DNA of 64,000 nt from Enoplosus armatus (Eukaryota > Chordata > Actinopteri > Centrarchiformes > Enoplosidae): the NCBI RefSeq assembly GCF_043641665.1, contig NC_092190.1, positions 8,446,548 to 8,510,547 of the forward strand, given 5' to 3'. Shown here one piece after another: positions 25,080-58,460 of this stretch. The position numbers and the translations under genes are program-made. The notes under the pieces were generated by a model. The model was given only the letters and a program-made list of their open reading frames with translations. It made no database searches and was not told where the DNA came from. Within the stretch, counting starts at the first letter, position 1. The number at the start of each line of letters is the position of its first letter.

Positions 25080-25560
25080 GTGTGTGTATGAGGGTGTTTC
25101 TGTGTGTGTCTCTCGCTGTGTGTGCGTGCGCGCGCAGCCAGTGCCGTGCGCTGGAGGCTTATGGTAATTGCGGTCTCCCGACTGGCCTTCTGGGTAGAGT
25201 CTGCGCGAGTGGGAGTGGAGCGAGTCGCTCGGTCTCGGCAGCGTTCATCCATTCTGTGCGGCACTCCCCGTACAGCTCCGTGCGTCCTCGGTGCGAACCG
25301 GGGTGTTCTCTACGCTTCTCGAAGACAACGCGGGACGAAAAGCTACACGGAATAACCTTCAGCAAACCTTCCGAGACACGGATTCCGGTGTCGGAGAGGA
25401 CATGGAGTGACGGAGAGCGGGAGAAAGGGGCTTTTTCCGAGGACGGCGTGCTCCGCTGAAACCCAACATGGCGCTGCTGCGAGGTACGGCCGAGCTGAAT
25501 TAATTTCTCCGCGAGTCCGCCGACCTCGCCACCTGTATCCTTTGGGGGCCCGGGCCGAAA
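25080..25560 (+). promoter_or_regulatory. bcor: CpG-rich block, candidate bcor promoter / 5' non-coding exon
   Basis: CpG density rises sharply over about 480 bases (gtgcgtgcgcgcgcag, cgcgagtg, gtccgcgcg-like tracts), as in a vertebrate CpG-island promoter. Near its end ATGGCGCTGCTGCGAG is followed by a strong donor, gtacgg (25468-25489). No TATA box was seen. Assignment to bcor rests on position and strand only. Confidence 0.4.
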
Positions 25561-27806
25561 GGCGCATTGGCTCTCCGGCTTAAAGGACCTCTTTTTCTTC
25601 TGTGGATTTCTCTATATCCTGACGCTTGTTTTTCCTCCGCGCAGGATCGTTTTCTTGCTTTATGGCAACCCAAGTGACATTTGCAGCAGCAAAAAAGTCC
25701 GTTTGAAATAAAGGGTAATGGATGAGAGTTTCCTGTAGACAATAGAATAAGGACCGAGAGCTTTATATGTAAGACTTGTTTTGTTTCGTGACAAGTGGAT
25801 AACCTGTTAGACACTTTTGGTTGTTTTTTTTTTTTTCTTTGGTCGGGATTGTCTGTCTCCAGCAGACAGGACCGTAACCGGGCTACGTACGCACGGATCG
25901 CTGTCCTCCAAGTTAACTTGGAAAAACAGGAAAAAGGCGTGAGTTGGGGCGCACGGACAACGGCTGGAACTAGCAGCAATTAACCAGGTGAGGCAATCAA
26001 TGACAAATCCAAATGTAGCCTATTTTCTTTCGCATGTGTCTTTGGCGATGTGAAATCCCATATGAGGTCAGAAAACGCACAGTGCCGTTTTTTTTTTAAA
26101 CAGTAACCTTCCACAACAGCCAAGATGCTTTTAAATGATCCGGTGTTTTTCATATAGTGTGTTTCAAATCAAAGGCAGTGTAACTGTACGGTTGAATGTA
26201 AACGCGATGGCCCGGTGTTGTGCGCAGAGACTGGGAGAGGATCGGCCACTTCTAAGAATAGCGCATAGGGTGGTCTTTGTGCGTTTCGGCGGGGCAGTGG
26301 CATGTGGTTGATAAATAACACACGCGCGCACACACATAATGATCCGACCGTGAGCTTGGCCTTTTTTTTTTCTTTTTTTTTTTACAACTGTCCTGTCAAC
26401 CGGACGGAGGTGAGAAGGACGTCCCAGAGATTAGCGGACATGAAAGTGGCGCCGTGCTCGACGGTGAATATTCAGGCTTTTCGCACTCTGTTGAGTGACG
26501 AAGTGTGTTAGTGCCTGTGGGGCGAGGGTGGGAGTGTGTATGTACGCGTGTGCGTGCGCGCACACGGAGCTTCTGCGCTAAACAAGGTTACGGAATTCAG
26601 CCTCGCCCTGCCAAAGGGAAGCGAGCGGTGCTGCTCCGTTTATACACGGTTCAGTTCAGTTGGAGGGCATCCCCGCGGTGTGAGTGTGTGTGTTGGTGTT
26701 GGTGTGACAGCTGACTGTGTGTATGTTTGTGGGGGAGGTGTGGGGGGCTTTGTTTGGACAGAGTGGACGTTGATCAGTCGTTTCACCAGTCCCAAAGGTG
26801 TGTGTGGGGGGGGGCTGCACCGCACCGCTCACCATCCTGTTTAGTGGATGGAAACCGCTTTGGCATCTTGCCTCCTCACACACGCAAATACGCACGCACA
26901 CTCACTCTCTTCATGTCTTGCAGGTGTTCTCCGATATGACTTTGCGCTACATGCTGTCTTCCTCTCTCGCACGCAGTCTTGCTGTGCCACTAGTCTTTGC
27001 TTTGCTGAGGAAATATCCTTTGCGCACGGAGGTCCCATGTAGCGCCAGTTAGGACCCCCTCCCCCTGGAGCTCCGGGACGCGCTGCTCTCTTGTATGGAG
27101 AAAGTGCCACTTATTACTGTCACTATGATTTCTTCATTGCTTGAATAGCTTTGAGAGCTTTTAGCGAATTTAAACCCACTTTGCAATTCGCCTTTAATCC
27201 AATCCACTAATATTCTACTCCATCATTATGAACTTTAAAACATTTATTCTTACTGCTTCTGTTGTCATCTTCCCTCTGTACCATTGTGGGCGGCAGCGAT
27301 CAGTATGAACCTCTTCTTATAAAGTTGCTGTTTAATTGAAATAAGTGCTTCAAGGCGTGCTGGATGTGTTCCAAACGGAATCGTCCTAATGATTTTTTAA
27401 AGCTCCTCTGCGGGCTGCGTTCCTGTATTTCACCACCAGCAAAGCAGCATGTCAACGAGACATTTTTCTTAAAATGTCCTTTGTCAGGACCACACTGTCC
27501 ATCGCAGGAGAACGGCTCATGTCGCGGGAGTTTCCCCCCCGTGCCGCCGTGCCTGCTGCCTGTCCTGGAGCCACACAGGCACTAATTAGGGGACGCTCTC
27601 TTAGGACGATCGATGTGCCTCATATTGGCTGGCTCCAGCTCATTGACGAGCTTAGTGAGGGAAGCAGCTACTAAAAGACCACTTCAGCCCCGGCAGTCAG
27701 TCCGCGCAGGATATACAGTAGAGAATCGCTCGTAACGCAAGCGGCAGGTTGGGAGAGCAGGACCTCGTGTTGGGACCTTTCGAGGGACTAGGGCAGGGGG
27801 ATTAAC

Positions 27807-27829
27807 GGGGGGGGGGGGGGGGGGGGGGG
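27807..27829 (+). repeat. G23 homopolymer
   Basis: Twenty-three consecutive G, 2.3 kb downstream of the candidate bcor promoter. Confidence 0.9.
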
Positions 27830-29339
27830 CTACTTCAGGGGGATTTGATGCAGAATGAAAGCTTAATTGTTTTTAAATTAGACCTCGATCTCCATTGGTA
27901 TGGAGAGATAAAGGACACTAGTCATACATCCACCCCAAAATACATTTGATCTTTTTTAAAGGATAAAAATTAAACAAAGCCAGTAGAGATCTGGACATTT
28001 GGAGCAGTGATCCTTAAGACCATGTGGCTAATTATTCACCAAAATGTCCAAACAATATGCTGCCATGAAGCTTTGCTCCACTTGTCCACTTGTTCCCTTG
28101 ACTTTACTTTGTTTTGGTGGCGTGTCAAGTGTATGTCAGCATGCCTTCAGGTTAAGTCAGACTTTTAGATCCTGTGTGTGCCACAATAGTGGGTTTTCAT
28201 CTTGATTGGCATTTTTTTGGCTGTGTCCTATAAAATTTCTCACTAAAAACATAAGTGAAGGTCATCCATCATGCAGCTATATCATCAGAATAATCCCGTT
28301 GTTTTGCCTTCAAATACATCCTTGTCTGTCCTCGGCCTCTCTCTCAATAACCCACAAACTTTGTAGCAGAGATAGCCTTGTTCATGACTTTGCTTTTTAA
28401 ACTGCTATGTCTGATCTTTTTGTAATAGAGCCTGTTCCCCAAGTGGTGCATGTTGTGGAAGCTTAAAACAAATACTTCACATTTTGTGTGGGCCGAGTTT
28501 ATTTATAGTGTACCCTGTCGGACTGTTTTGCGCATCATTTTTCCACTGTGCTCTGTGATGTCAGTGTGGGGCTGATCTGTTTTCCAGGTGTTGAAACACA
28601 GAGGGGGAGGGCTGCTTACCATAGATTGACATAATGTTTTTCCTCTCTCTTTTCATGCCAGATGATTTCACACTTCTTCCAAAAACAGTGTTTTGTTGCC
28701 CAGGCCTATAAGATGTCAAAGTGCGGTTCAAGGGTGGCCTACGAACGAAATATCATTTGGTGTTTATTTAATTGATTGGGAATTAGTTATAATTAGAAAT
28801 TGCTTTACCAATCAGTCATGTAAACTTGTCTCTCCAGGCACAAACAGTCACACTATCCAAATCAACAATGTGTGTCCTCAATCAACTGAGGTGGAGAAAC
28901 TCCTAGAGTTTAAGGACGGTGCACTTGAAGGTAGCACCAGCCCCGTGCCTGCATGCTGGGGGCATATTGTCATGCTGAGTGATGTGTGACAGTGGATGTG
29001 TCAGCGTGGTGCTCCGTGGGCTTGCTGGAGGGGGGTCTGCTGCGTGTATAGGGGCAACCACACCACCTCCATTTAAAACCCATTAACCTGCTGTTTGTCC
29101 GCTTTTCTAATCTGGAATCAATAAGGGACCGCGCGGGGAATATTACGCACAGATGGAGAACACGTCAATAAAATCACGGGACCACTTTTGGATATCAAAC
29201 CTATTCTAATGTGTTGGACAGTAGGCAGTGAAACGGGTAAAACCCGTCAAAAGAAATGCCCGTGTTCTGTTTTATATACACTGGGAGACATGAGGTCTGT
29301 TTTATTGTTGTCGCGCTTGTTTTTTTCCCCTCTCTCGCT

Positions 29340-29551
29340 TATGCCTGGATATAAAACAACAGTCTCGTCGCTGCCGGCGCTGCGCTCGCTGCTGAGGCGA
29401 GGTGCGTGTGAACAAAAGAGGAGGCACGGCAGAGAGCCGAGGAGAGATCGGTTTTCCAGGCGCTGCGCAACTCCCGGAGGAGACGTCACGGTTTGATTGA
29501 AGCTATGCTCCGTGCTGGCCTCCCGGGACCTCGCGATGAAACGGGAGAGCC

Positions 29552-29602
<51 letters not shown>

Positions 29603-29740
29603 CTCCACAAAGCTTTTAGTTTCGACGAGGTTTGGAGCGCACGGATCACTTCCCCGCAGAGATGTGTTGGCCTCCAGTACTGTTTCACCGGCACAGAGAC
29701 GGTCAGGACGGCCCAAGAGAACCGCATCTCTCATTGTTCT
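29340..29740 (+). promoter_or_regulatory. second CpG-rich block
   Basis: CpG-rich DNA (gtctcgtcgctgccggcgct, gcgctgcgcaactcccggag) flanks a CT microsatellite (29553-29598). It could be an alternative promoter or first exon of bcor. No coding frame is supported. Confidence 0.3.
29553..29598 (+). repeat. (TC)23 microsatellite
   Basis: Array within a CpG-rich block. It ends in tcag, which resembles a 3' splice site. Confidence 0.93.
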
Positions 29741-30629
29741 CTACTCGAGCAACTGTCTGGCATATTAAAACTGATATTGCTGCAGCCGAATACGCACGGA
29801 TGTTTATGGTTTAAGTCCAGTTTTTAAACATTAAGTTAATCTCCTTTTATATATAAATTGTTTGTTAATCGTGTCTCCAAACGCATCATTTGGCCTTGAA
29901 TGGTGTTGCTGATAAATGTCAGATGCAGTGACTTGACGTGATATGAATAGAAGGACTGTAATTAAAATCTAAATCTCACTATGATTGTATTTTAGTACCT
30001 CTCTGGCCTATATCGGAAGATTGATTTAGCTGCGGAGTAATGATGACACACCTCTCCTCCCCCCTCTGAGTCTCTGCAGGCTCAGTCTTGATCAGGCCTC
30101 CTCGTTTGTTTTTAGATGTCGGTGCCTCGGGCATCTATCTATCTGACGAAATCCCACAGACTCTTGGCAGCGCAGCAGGGTGATGGCGATAGGAGTTTAT
30201 TACACCAACCGCCTTCAAAGCAGGAATGTGTTATCTGCTGTCTGGATGGCACATCACTGAGTTCATGTTGGCTGTAAAGCTTTTGACCTCGAGTTGTGGA
30301 TCACAACCAGGCTCCATACCACCAAGTAAACACCTAAAGTTCATTTTAGTAAAGAATGAATTTGTATCTAGGCTTCAGCAGAATCATTTCCTCTTATGTC
30401 ACCGTGTGTGACCTTTTTAAAAGCTAGAAATCTAGGCTATGTCAGAGGTGTGAAAGCTAGGTTTACCTCACACTGATTCAGCACCTGCTCAAGCTGACAT
30501 TCATTTAGCCTAATTTACGTCTTTACACACCACCAATAATTAAGCCTCCTCTTTAAACAGACTATTCATCCTATATGGCGGGCGGGGCCATGTAGGGGGT
30601 GAGTTCTTTAGCGTCATGTGCTTTCATTA

Positions 30630-30970
30630 GGAACATCCAACACATGAAAGCAACGCCAGCATTTCAAAGGAAAGTCAAGAAACCTCCGGTAAACGCGGGC
30701 CGATTCATGCATGCGCATCCCTGATACAATCGGGTCCTTTGGTGGCATAAAGGGCCATTTAGTCCCCATTTGGCCCGGGATGAATAGAGCCAGTTCAGCA
30801 GCCGCCGCCCGGGCCCTAGTGACAGCACGGGGGGCCTCACAATGTCGCCGTTGTTGACGGCCGTGCTGCCGAGGGGGGGAATTGAACCGTGCACCGACTT
30901 GCATGCGGCTGTGCAGCGGCCCGGGAGGACGCAGGGGCCCCTTGTTTACAGCTCGGTCGCTAATAATGTG
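30630..30970 (+). promoter_or_regulatory. GC-rich, non-repetitive block, candidate conserved element
   Basis: Free of microsatellites. It contains ggtaaacgcgggccgattca, catgcatgcgcatccctgat and the near-palindromic cgggccctagtgacagcacg. Its texture resembles conserved regulatory DNA near developmental genes. Confidence 0.3.
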
Positions 30971-31434
30971 ACAGCTGAAAAGACGCCGCTGGCTCCTTCC
31001 AGCTCTGCGCTCCACCAGCAGCGCGCTCTGTGTCTCTCTACAGCATTTATCTCCTCTGTCTCCCACTCGTCCCCTCTCTCTGCTCAATCTCTACAGTTCT
31101 GTTACACCAGAAACTACACCCACAAACAGTGTGTCAACTTTCCATAGAATGCACTCTTGAGTACATTGAGATGATCAATTGGACCATTTGGCACACGTCA
31201 GCCTGGTAATCAATGACAATTAAAATTGGGCACGCGTTCTCACGCGCTTTCTCTCTTTATGGTGCTGGGTGTTGACGCTGGTGAGCGTGTGGCCCTGAGG
31301 CTGTGTAGCTAGTAGTCAGGCTGTAGTTTTGGTCCGCGCCTTATGTATTTTCTCAGATTTGTTCTTGCTGATTTTGTTCACCGGCAGTGTGCGCAGAATT
31401 CCTTTCGTTGTGGGCACGCACACACAGCGTCCAT

Positions 31435-31468
<34 letters not shown>

Positions 31469-34400
31469 CGCGCCTGCATTTAATCCGTGTTTATGCCCAC
31501 CCCACCCCCGTCGCTGCGGAGATTATCCTGCGTCACACTGCATTTTTTTTTAGAGCTGATCGGAGCTCTGCACTTCAGAGAGCCTGGCAAAGCTCCAGGG
31601 ACAAAGAGCGAGAGGGTGCCCGTTATACAGCAAGACCCACATTGCCGGTTTCCCCTTATACTACCGAGCAGATTTGCAAACCTGACGGTGCAACAATCAG
31701 ATCATAAACACAGGAGGTGTTTGTGAATGATTGATGGCCTGGGTTTTTAAATGTAGACCTGCGTTTCTAGTTGGTTATTTATCAACTTCTGAAGAAAGAG
31801 GAAGCTGCTAGTGGTCCGTCCGCCCTCAGTCTCTCCCACACGCTCATATCGCCGGTACGCACGCAACCACTGCGCTGCATGGGGAATAGAGGCCTCAGCC
31901 CTGGAGGAAATGATGAGCGGTGCCGGTGCGTGTACCGTGGGTCACGGAGAGTTCAAGTCTTTGTCGTCAGAAACAGGAAACGAGGGAAAAGAGGGAGAAG
32001 CGAGTTTGTTTTCTCTCCTTCTTTCTTCTCTCTTTATCAGTCGATCCTTCTGTCCTTGTTTGCTCCTCCTCCCTCCAAAAGCGCACAATACCGAAATACA
32101 GAGCTATACGAGGTTCCGCTGAAAACACCCGGTGGTTTTCTGTTTAATGGTGCGAGTCGGGGCTCCGCTCCAGCGGTCTGGTTTATAAACGCAGCTCCGA
32201 CCGCTGCGCTCCCCCTCCCCCCTGCCTGCCCGCTGCTGCCGACCAGTGTGATGGATTGGACGGCCGTCGGGAGTTGTTTGTTGCGCAAACTATTCTTAGC
32301 AGCGGGGATGAGCGTCAACACACTGCTTTTTCCTCCTTTCCTATCTCTCTTCTTCCCCGTCCTTCCACTCACAATGTGACATTTTGGCAGGATTTCTGCC
32401 CAGAATATTCTCAAAGCATCCGGTTTATAGGCCACTAATGTAAGACAACCCAACACCCAGGCCAAAAGCTCTTTTTATGTTCAGACCTCACTGGAATTAT
32501 AAATATAGGGTTTAAAATGTATAGACTTAAAAGCCCACTTTTTCTTAAGACATCAAGGTGCCTTGTTGGTGTGAATGTTACATGAACATTATTTACAAAG
32601 CATCTAACATGTGTCTATTCAAGCCTATTTAATATAACAAACAATATTGGCTTTATTGTGCTAACGCTCCCATGCGTTTTTGCATAATTGTAACGAGTTT
32701 TGAGTGTGCAATTCAGAACCTACGGGGGTCCATGCATCCCAAAGCTGAGTTTTATTCCCTGTGGTGCATGCAGCGTGCCGTCAAGTGCTGGTTCCTGACC
32801 TTGAGGCCTGGTGCAGCCTATCATCTTTGCTGGAATACTATTAATTTCATGGAGATGACAGGTAGCCTACTCGGTCATCAGCGCAGTGTGGCTACATTGT
32901 GAGGTAATAACAGGCCTTAAGACACCAGATTGTGTTTTTGTTATCCTGACCTATACAAGAACAGACCATTTATGTAGGTTATGTCAAGGAGAGATATTTC
33001 ACTATAGTGGGCAGTGAGGGTTGCGTTTAAGTTGAATGGAAATGTCTATAAAGGCAGCATGTCATTGAATAGGCTATCTGCGTTTGGGTAAGAGGCTTAT
33101 TTTTTCATTATCATGTTCGGTCTCATTGAGCGCGGACTTCTCAGTGCAGGAGGAGCCAGTGTGAGTGTGTCTGTGTGTGCGTCTGAGTGTGTGAGACAGA
33201 GAGAGAGGTGCTTGTGTCGCTCCAAGGAAACACAGGAAATGGGAGTGATGTGATTTCTCAGCTATGTCTGTGTAATTTGCAGAGATGCACGTGGCTGTAC
33301 GCACACTCTCAGCTACAGTAAAGCACTTTTACCCACGCACGCACACCGTTTCAGTTCCGTCAGATGCGGATGTTGTTGAAGCAGGACCGGCCTCGGGGAG
33401 CAGGGGCAGGGGGGCTGTGGGGGGATGGGAGCGCTGGGGCAGGGAGGAGCCGTGCCGAGGGGCCCACAACAGGCTGATTAATGGGCCTCGGGTCACGGCA
33501 ATAAAAGTGGCGTGCCAGCGGCGCGGCAGTGAGGCTCAGAGGCGTTTCTCTGCAATGATCGAGGAGCCGAGTTTCTCTGCTGCTCTCAGCACTGCTGAGC
33601 GCAGGCAAGGCTTCACTTTTACTATTTCAGGGCACTTATCTCTCCCTGTCTCCCACCTCATTCCAGCACTGGCTCCCCTAACAGGGCTGCCTTGCAGAAA
33701 TGTCCGCCCTAACGAGTCATATGTCTAATATTCAAACTTAAAGATTTCCATTTAAATCAAATCTGCCTATTGGGAGCAATAATTTCCCATTGATGTTTCA
33801 CCTGTTTTAGGATTTTGAAAGTCTTTTGAAAAAAAACAACATATTTGTGTTTTTTTTCAGTGTCTTTCTCATGAGATAGTGATATCCCTCACTCAGTAAT
33901 GCAGAAGGAAGGTATTATCACGGTTCTTAAAATGTTGACTTTTATGATCACTAAAGTGACACCATGACGTAAATACAAATTGGGAAAAATTGCTGCAAAT
34001 TTTCTTTTTTTAGAATATATGTGGGTTAGTTACTTACCTAAAATTGGCAAGAGTTATCTCTTTGTATCTTTGTTAATAAAGTAGTTAAATCCAACCCCAT
34101 CAGCAGCACCCAGCTGATAAAAGCACAGATATATTGTTAAAGACCAATTATTAAATGTGTCACCCCCTAAAATGTTGCACTAATGAATAATTGATAACAA
34201 TGTAACTTATCTCCTTAACATAAGATAACAGCTCTGTTATGCTCCAGTGCTTTAAAGAAAAAAAGAAAAAAATGTATACAAAACATTTGCAAATTAAAGG
34301 GCATTTCATACACAAAGGGATCTTGGTGTTTTTTGACCCCCCCCCCCACCCCAAGAAAAAAATTACGTCAAAGCAACACAATCTTCACTTCCATGGCCAT

Positions 34401-35169
34401 GTTGTTCTGTATCTTTACACCTGTCCCCTATGTTATGCGTTCTTAAACTGAATCTATGGTTTATTGTAAATTTTGCACAGTTGTCTCTTTTTCTCTTCCA
34501 TACTATATTTTTGCGTGTGTTCGCTGGTGTGAGTGTTTGTTGATCTGTGGCTCTGTGTTGGCGGGCGGTAAATGGTCTCCCACCGAAGTGGTCTCTGATG
34601 TATAATCTTCCCTCGCTTCGCTGGTTGAGGCAGCCGAGAGAGCAGGTCAAAGAGGGCACAGAAAAACAGTGTGTGGGGAACGTGACTGAATAGACGCAGC
34701 CCCACAATGCACGTCTAGCCCACAGGGTGGGCAGGATGGGGGTCAGGGGAGGGGGATAGGAGGATGGGGGGGGGTTGCTGAGGGGTGTTGACGGATGGGA
34801 GGGGAGGGGAGCCCACTGTGCTTTCATCTCCAGTGACTATGTAAGTGAAGTTGTGTGTGTATGTGTGAGAGAGTGAGAGGAAAGGGTGTGATGACTATAG
34901 CTAAGGCTGCCTTTACCTTTCTTACTTACTTTCTTCCCTACTCCCTGTGTCTCATTTCACTCACACATCTTACTTACTACATAGCAATAATGTACATATT
35001 GACATAGTTTTAGAATTGCATCCCCCAGAAGTTTAAGTACTTATAAACTGACGTTTTTGCCCTGTCAAATCTTTTTCGGCAGTGGGATTACAACAGAGCT
35101 GTGGCGTGTGTGTGTGTGTATGTTGCAGAGCCAAGACACTAACTGCTAACTGTTTGCTCATCTCCACAG

Positions 35170-56629
<21,460 letters not shown>

Positions 56630-56933
56630 CCCCTGAAGCTACTAAACTTGGACCTTGATCCTTGCCAACTGCAGTCTGCTTTAGAACCAACCAGGCGTTA
56701 TGATAATATGCCTTAGCCTGACCCTTAGTTCCCACGCTTCGGCCCTGCTCTGGACCAGCACTGTACAGATGGACTGACCTGCTGGCTGACCGGACTGCTG
56801 AAATGTTTCATCCGTTAACTGAGGATCAATACATTTGTGACTCAATAGACTTAATAATGGTCTTATTTTTATAAATTAATATATAAATAAATAAATGAAT
56901 AAATAAACATATATATGTGTATATATATACATA

Positions 56934-56966
<33 letters not shown>

Positions 56967-57510
56967 GATATCAAGAGATTTTTTTTGTTGCTCATGACTC
57001 CTCTGAAAGATTTTGTATGGCAACCGAGTGTAGTTGTGTTGTCAGCGATTGGATGGAGTGTGTGAGCGCGCAGCACATTGTGCCTGTGTGTAGCTGTACA
57101 GGATAGTACTGAGACTGTGCTATTGAATGTGGTATTTGTGTTTATAGGAGGCACATGATGTCCTGTTTTTGTTTTGTTTTTTTTCTCCTCAGACTTTAGC
57201 GCGCGCTTGAGCCTCAGGGGTTATTTTGTTGTATCTTTTTTTTTTTAAATGTTCAGATTTTGCTTCCTGTTTAGTCTGTAATTTAACATGCAAAACTACA
57301 AAATTGTTTGTATAATAAAGTTTTAAGATAATGTTGATATTCACCCTTTGGCACAGAGCTTGTATATAACAAGGAGGCTACTGCAGTAAAGTAATTTTTG
57401 GTGTGTTCATTTTTGTTTTAACTTTGTAATTAAAATATCTCATAATTTGTATTTATATTTTACAAAAGAAGTTGCTTTAAAATAAATATACAAACTGCAA
57501 GAGGAAATGT
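56630..57510 (+). other. bcor: bcor 3' UTR
   Basis: AT-rich sequence after the stop. It contains AATAAA-rich DNA at 56880-56910, a TA-rich microsatellite (about 56915-56966), a canonical AATAAA at 57314-57319 and another at 57481-57486. Either could be the main polyadenylation site. Confidence 0.6.
57314..57319 (+). terminator. bcor: bcor poly(A) signal AATAAA
   Basis: Canonical hexamer 685 bases after the bcor stop. A second candidate lies at 57481-57486, followed by TG/T-rich sequence. Confidence 0.5.
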
Positions 57511-58274
57511 GTTCTGCGCCTTTTTTGTCAGTGTTGAATTAAATCAGAATTCTGATTCTGATTCTGAAATTGGGTTGTGAGAACTTCAGTTTTTCCATCT
57601 GCCTTGTCAAATTTAATCTTTTTGCCTAATTACTGTACGCTAGTCCTGTATGTCACCGAGGTGTGAGCAACACAATCCTATATTGCCATCTCTTGGAATA
57701 TTTTTGTATTGTAGGCTTCATGCAATTTATTGCTGCAGCCATGACTGAGCAACTGCTCAACTCCCATTTGTTGCCTAAAAGCTTGTGGCTTGCAGCGCCC
57801 TCCAGTGTGCAAAAACTGTTATTAGATGGAGAATTGTATGGGCTTCAGTGCTAAATTCAACTCGCATGGGTGTTGATTTTTTTTTATCACACCTAAGCTA
57901 CAAAATATTGTCATAATCGTTGAAATTAAAAAAGCCAGGATACCTTCATTAACATTCAATATGTTGTCTGCAGCAAGACAGGATTACCAACAAGACAAAG
58001 TGGGCCACATTTTCACTGTGTTTCAGTATTTGATCATTTGACAAAATATAAATTGGTTTGTGAAGATGCACCTCTTAATCACAACATCAACTGAACTGAC
58101 AATCTCTTTAAGGTGGTGATTATTACTGGCTTTTTTGGCCTTGTGTCACAATGTAGCTTTAAAAGGATGATACTTTATATTTGTCACCAAAAAAAACAAA
58201 ACCCAGAATGAATTGATCCACCTCAGTGCTGTCTGTGTAACCAAATATATTTTATTCCCCTGTGTCATTGACCT

Positions 58275-58460
58275 CCACTGTTGTCCAAAAACTATTACAA
58301 ACGCATAAATGAGCCACACGGTTGCACTGTGTGACGTATTTCTTCATTGTGAAGACCATGGGCACTCTAGTCTGCTTTGAGTCATTCCCACATACCAACA
58401 CAGCTTAAAATAGTCCCCAACAAATTCACTATTTACTCGTGTTTAAATAATGTAAATGAA
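58275..58460 (+). repeat. dispersed repeat, copy 3 of a three-copy family
   Basis: Shares actgttgtccaaaaac, atttcttcattgtgaagacc, ctttgagtcattccca and aaaatagtccccaacaaatt with the copies at 6110-6310 and 17343-17735. Located between bcor and atp6ap2. Confidence 0.5.

Larger units (their letters stand above)
16026..35169. other. intergenic / 5' region of bcor without supported coding exon
   Basis: Contents beyond the separately listed blocks: poly-C 16430-16443, (TG)n 16624-16666, poly-C 19178-19191, G24 at 20135-20158, (CT)n 20329-20370, (GT)n 20822-20857, (TA)30 at 22729-22788, (ATT)8 at 24981-25005, G23 at 27807-27829 and (GT)n 31436-31466. The missing first coding exon of bcor should lie here, but I could not locate it. 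Confidence 0.45.

Noticed and set aside
25468..25484. ATGGCGCTGCTGCGAG as the bcor start codon
   Set aside because: The donor leaves phase 1. Splicing to 35170 would shift the frame and hit a stop after a few codons.
31771..32379. 202-codon frame upstream of bcor
   Set aside because: Low-complexity, no recognised motif, no fitting splice phase to bcor; a chance frame in GC-rich DNA.
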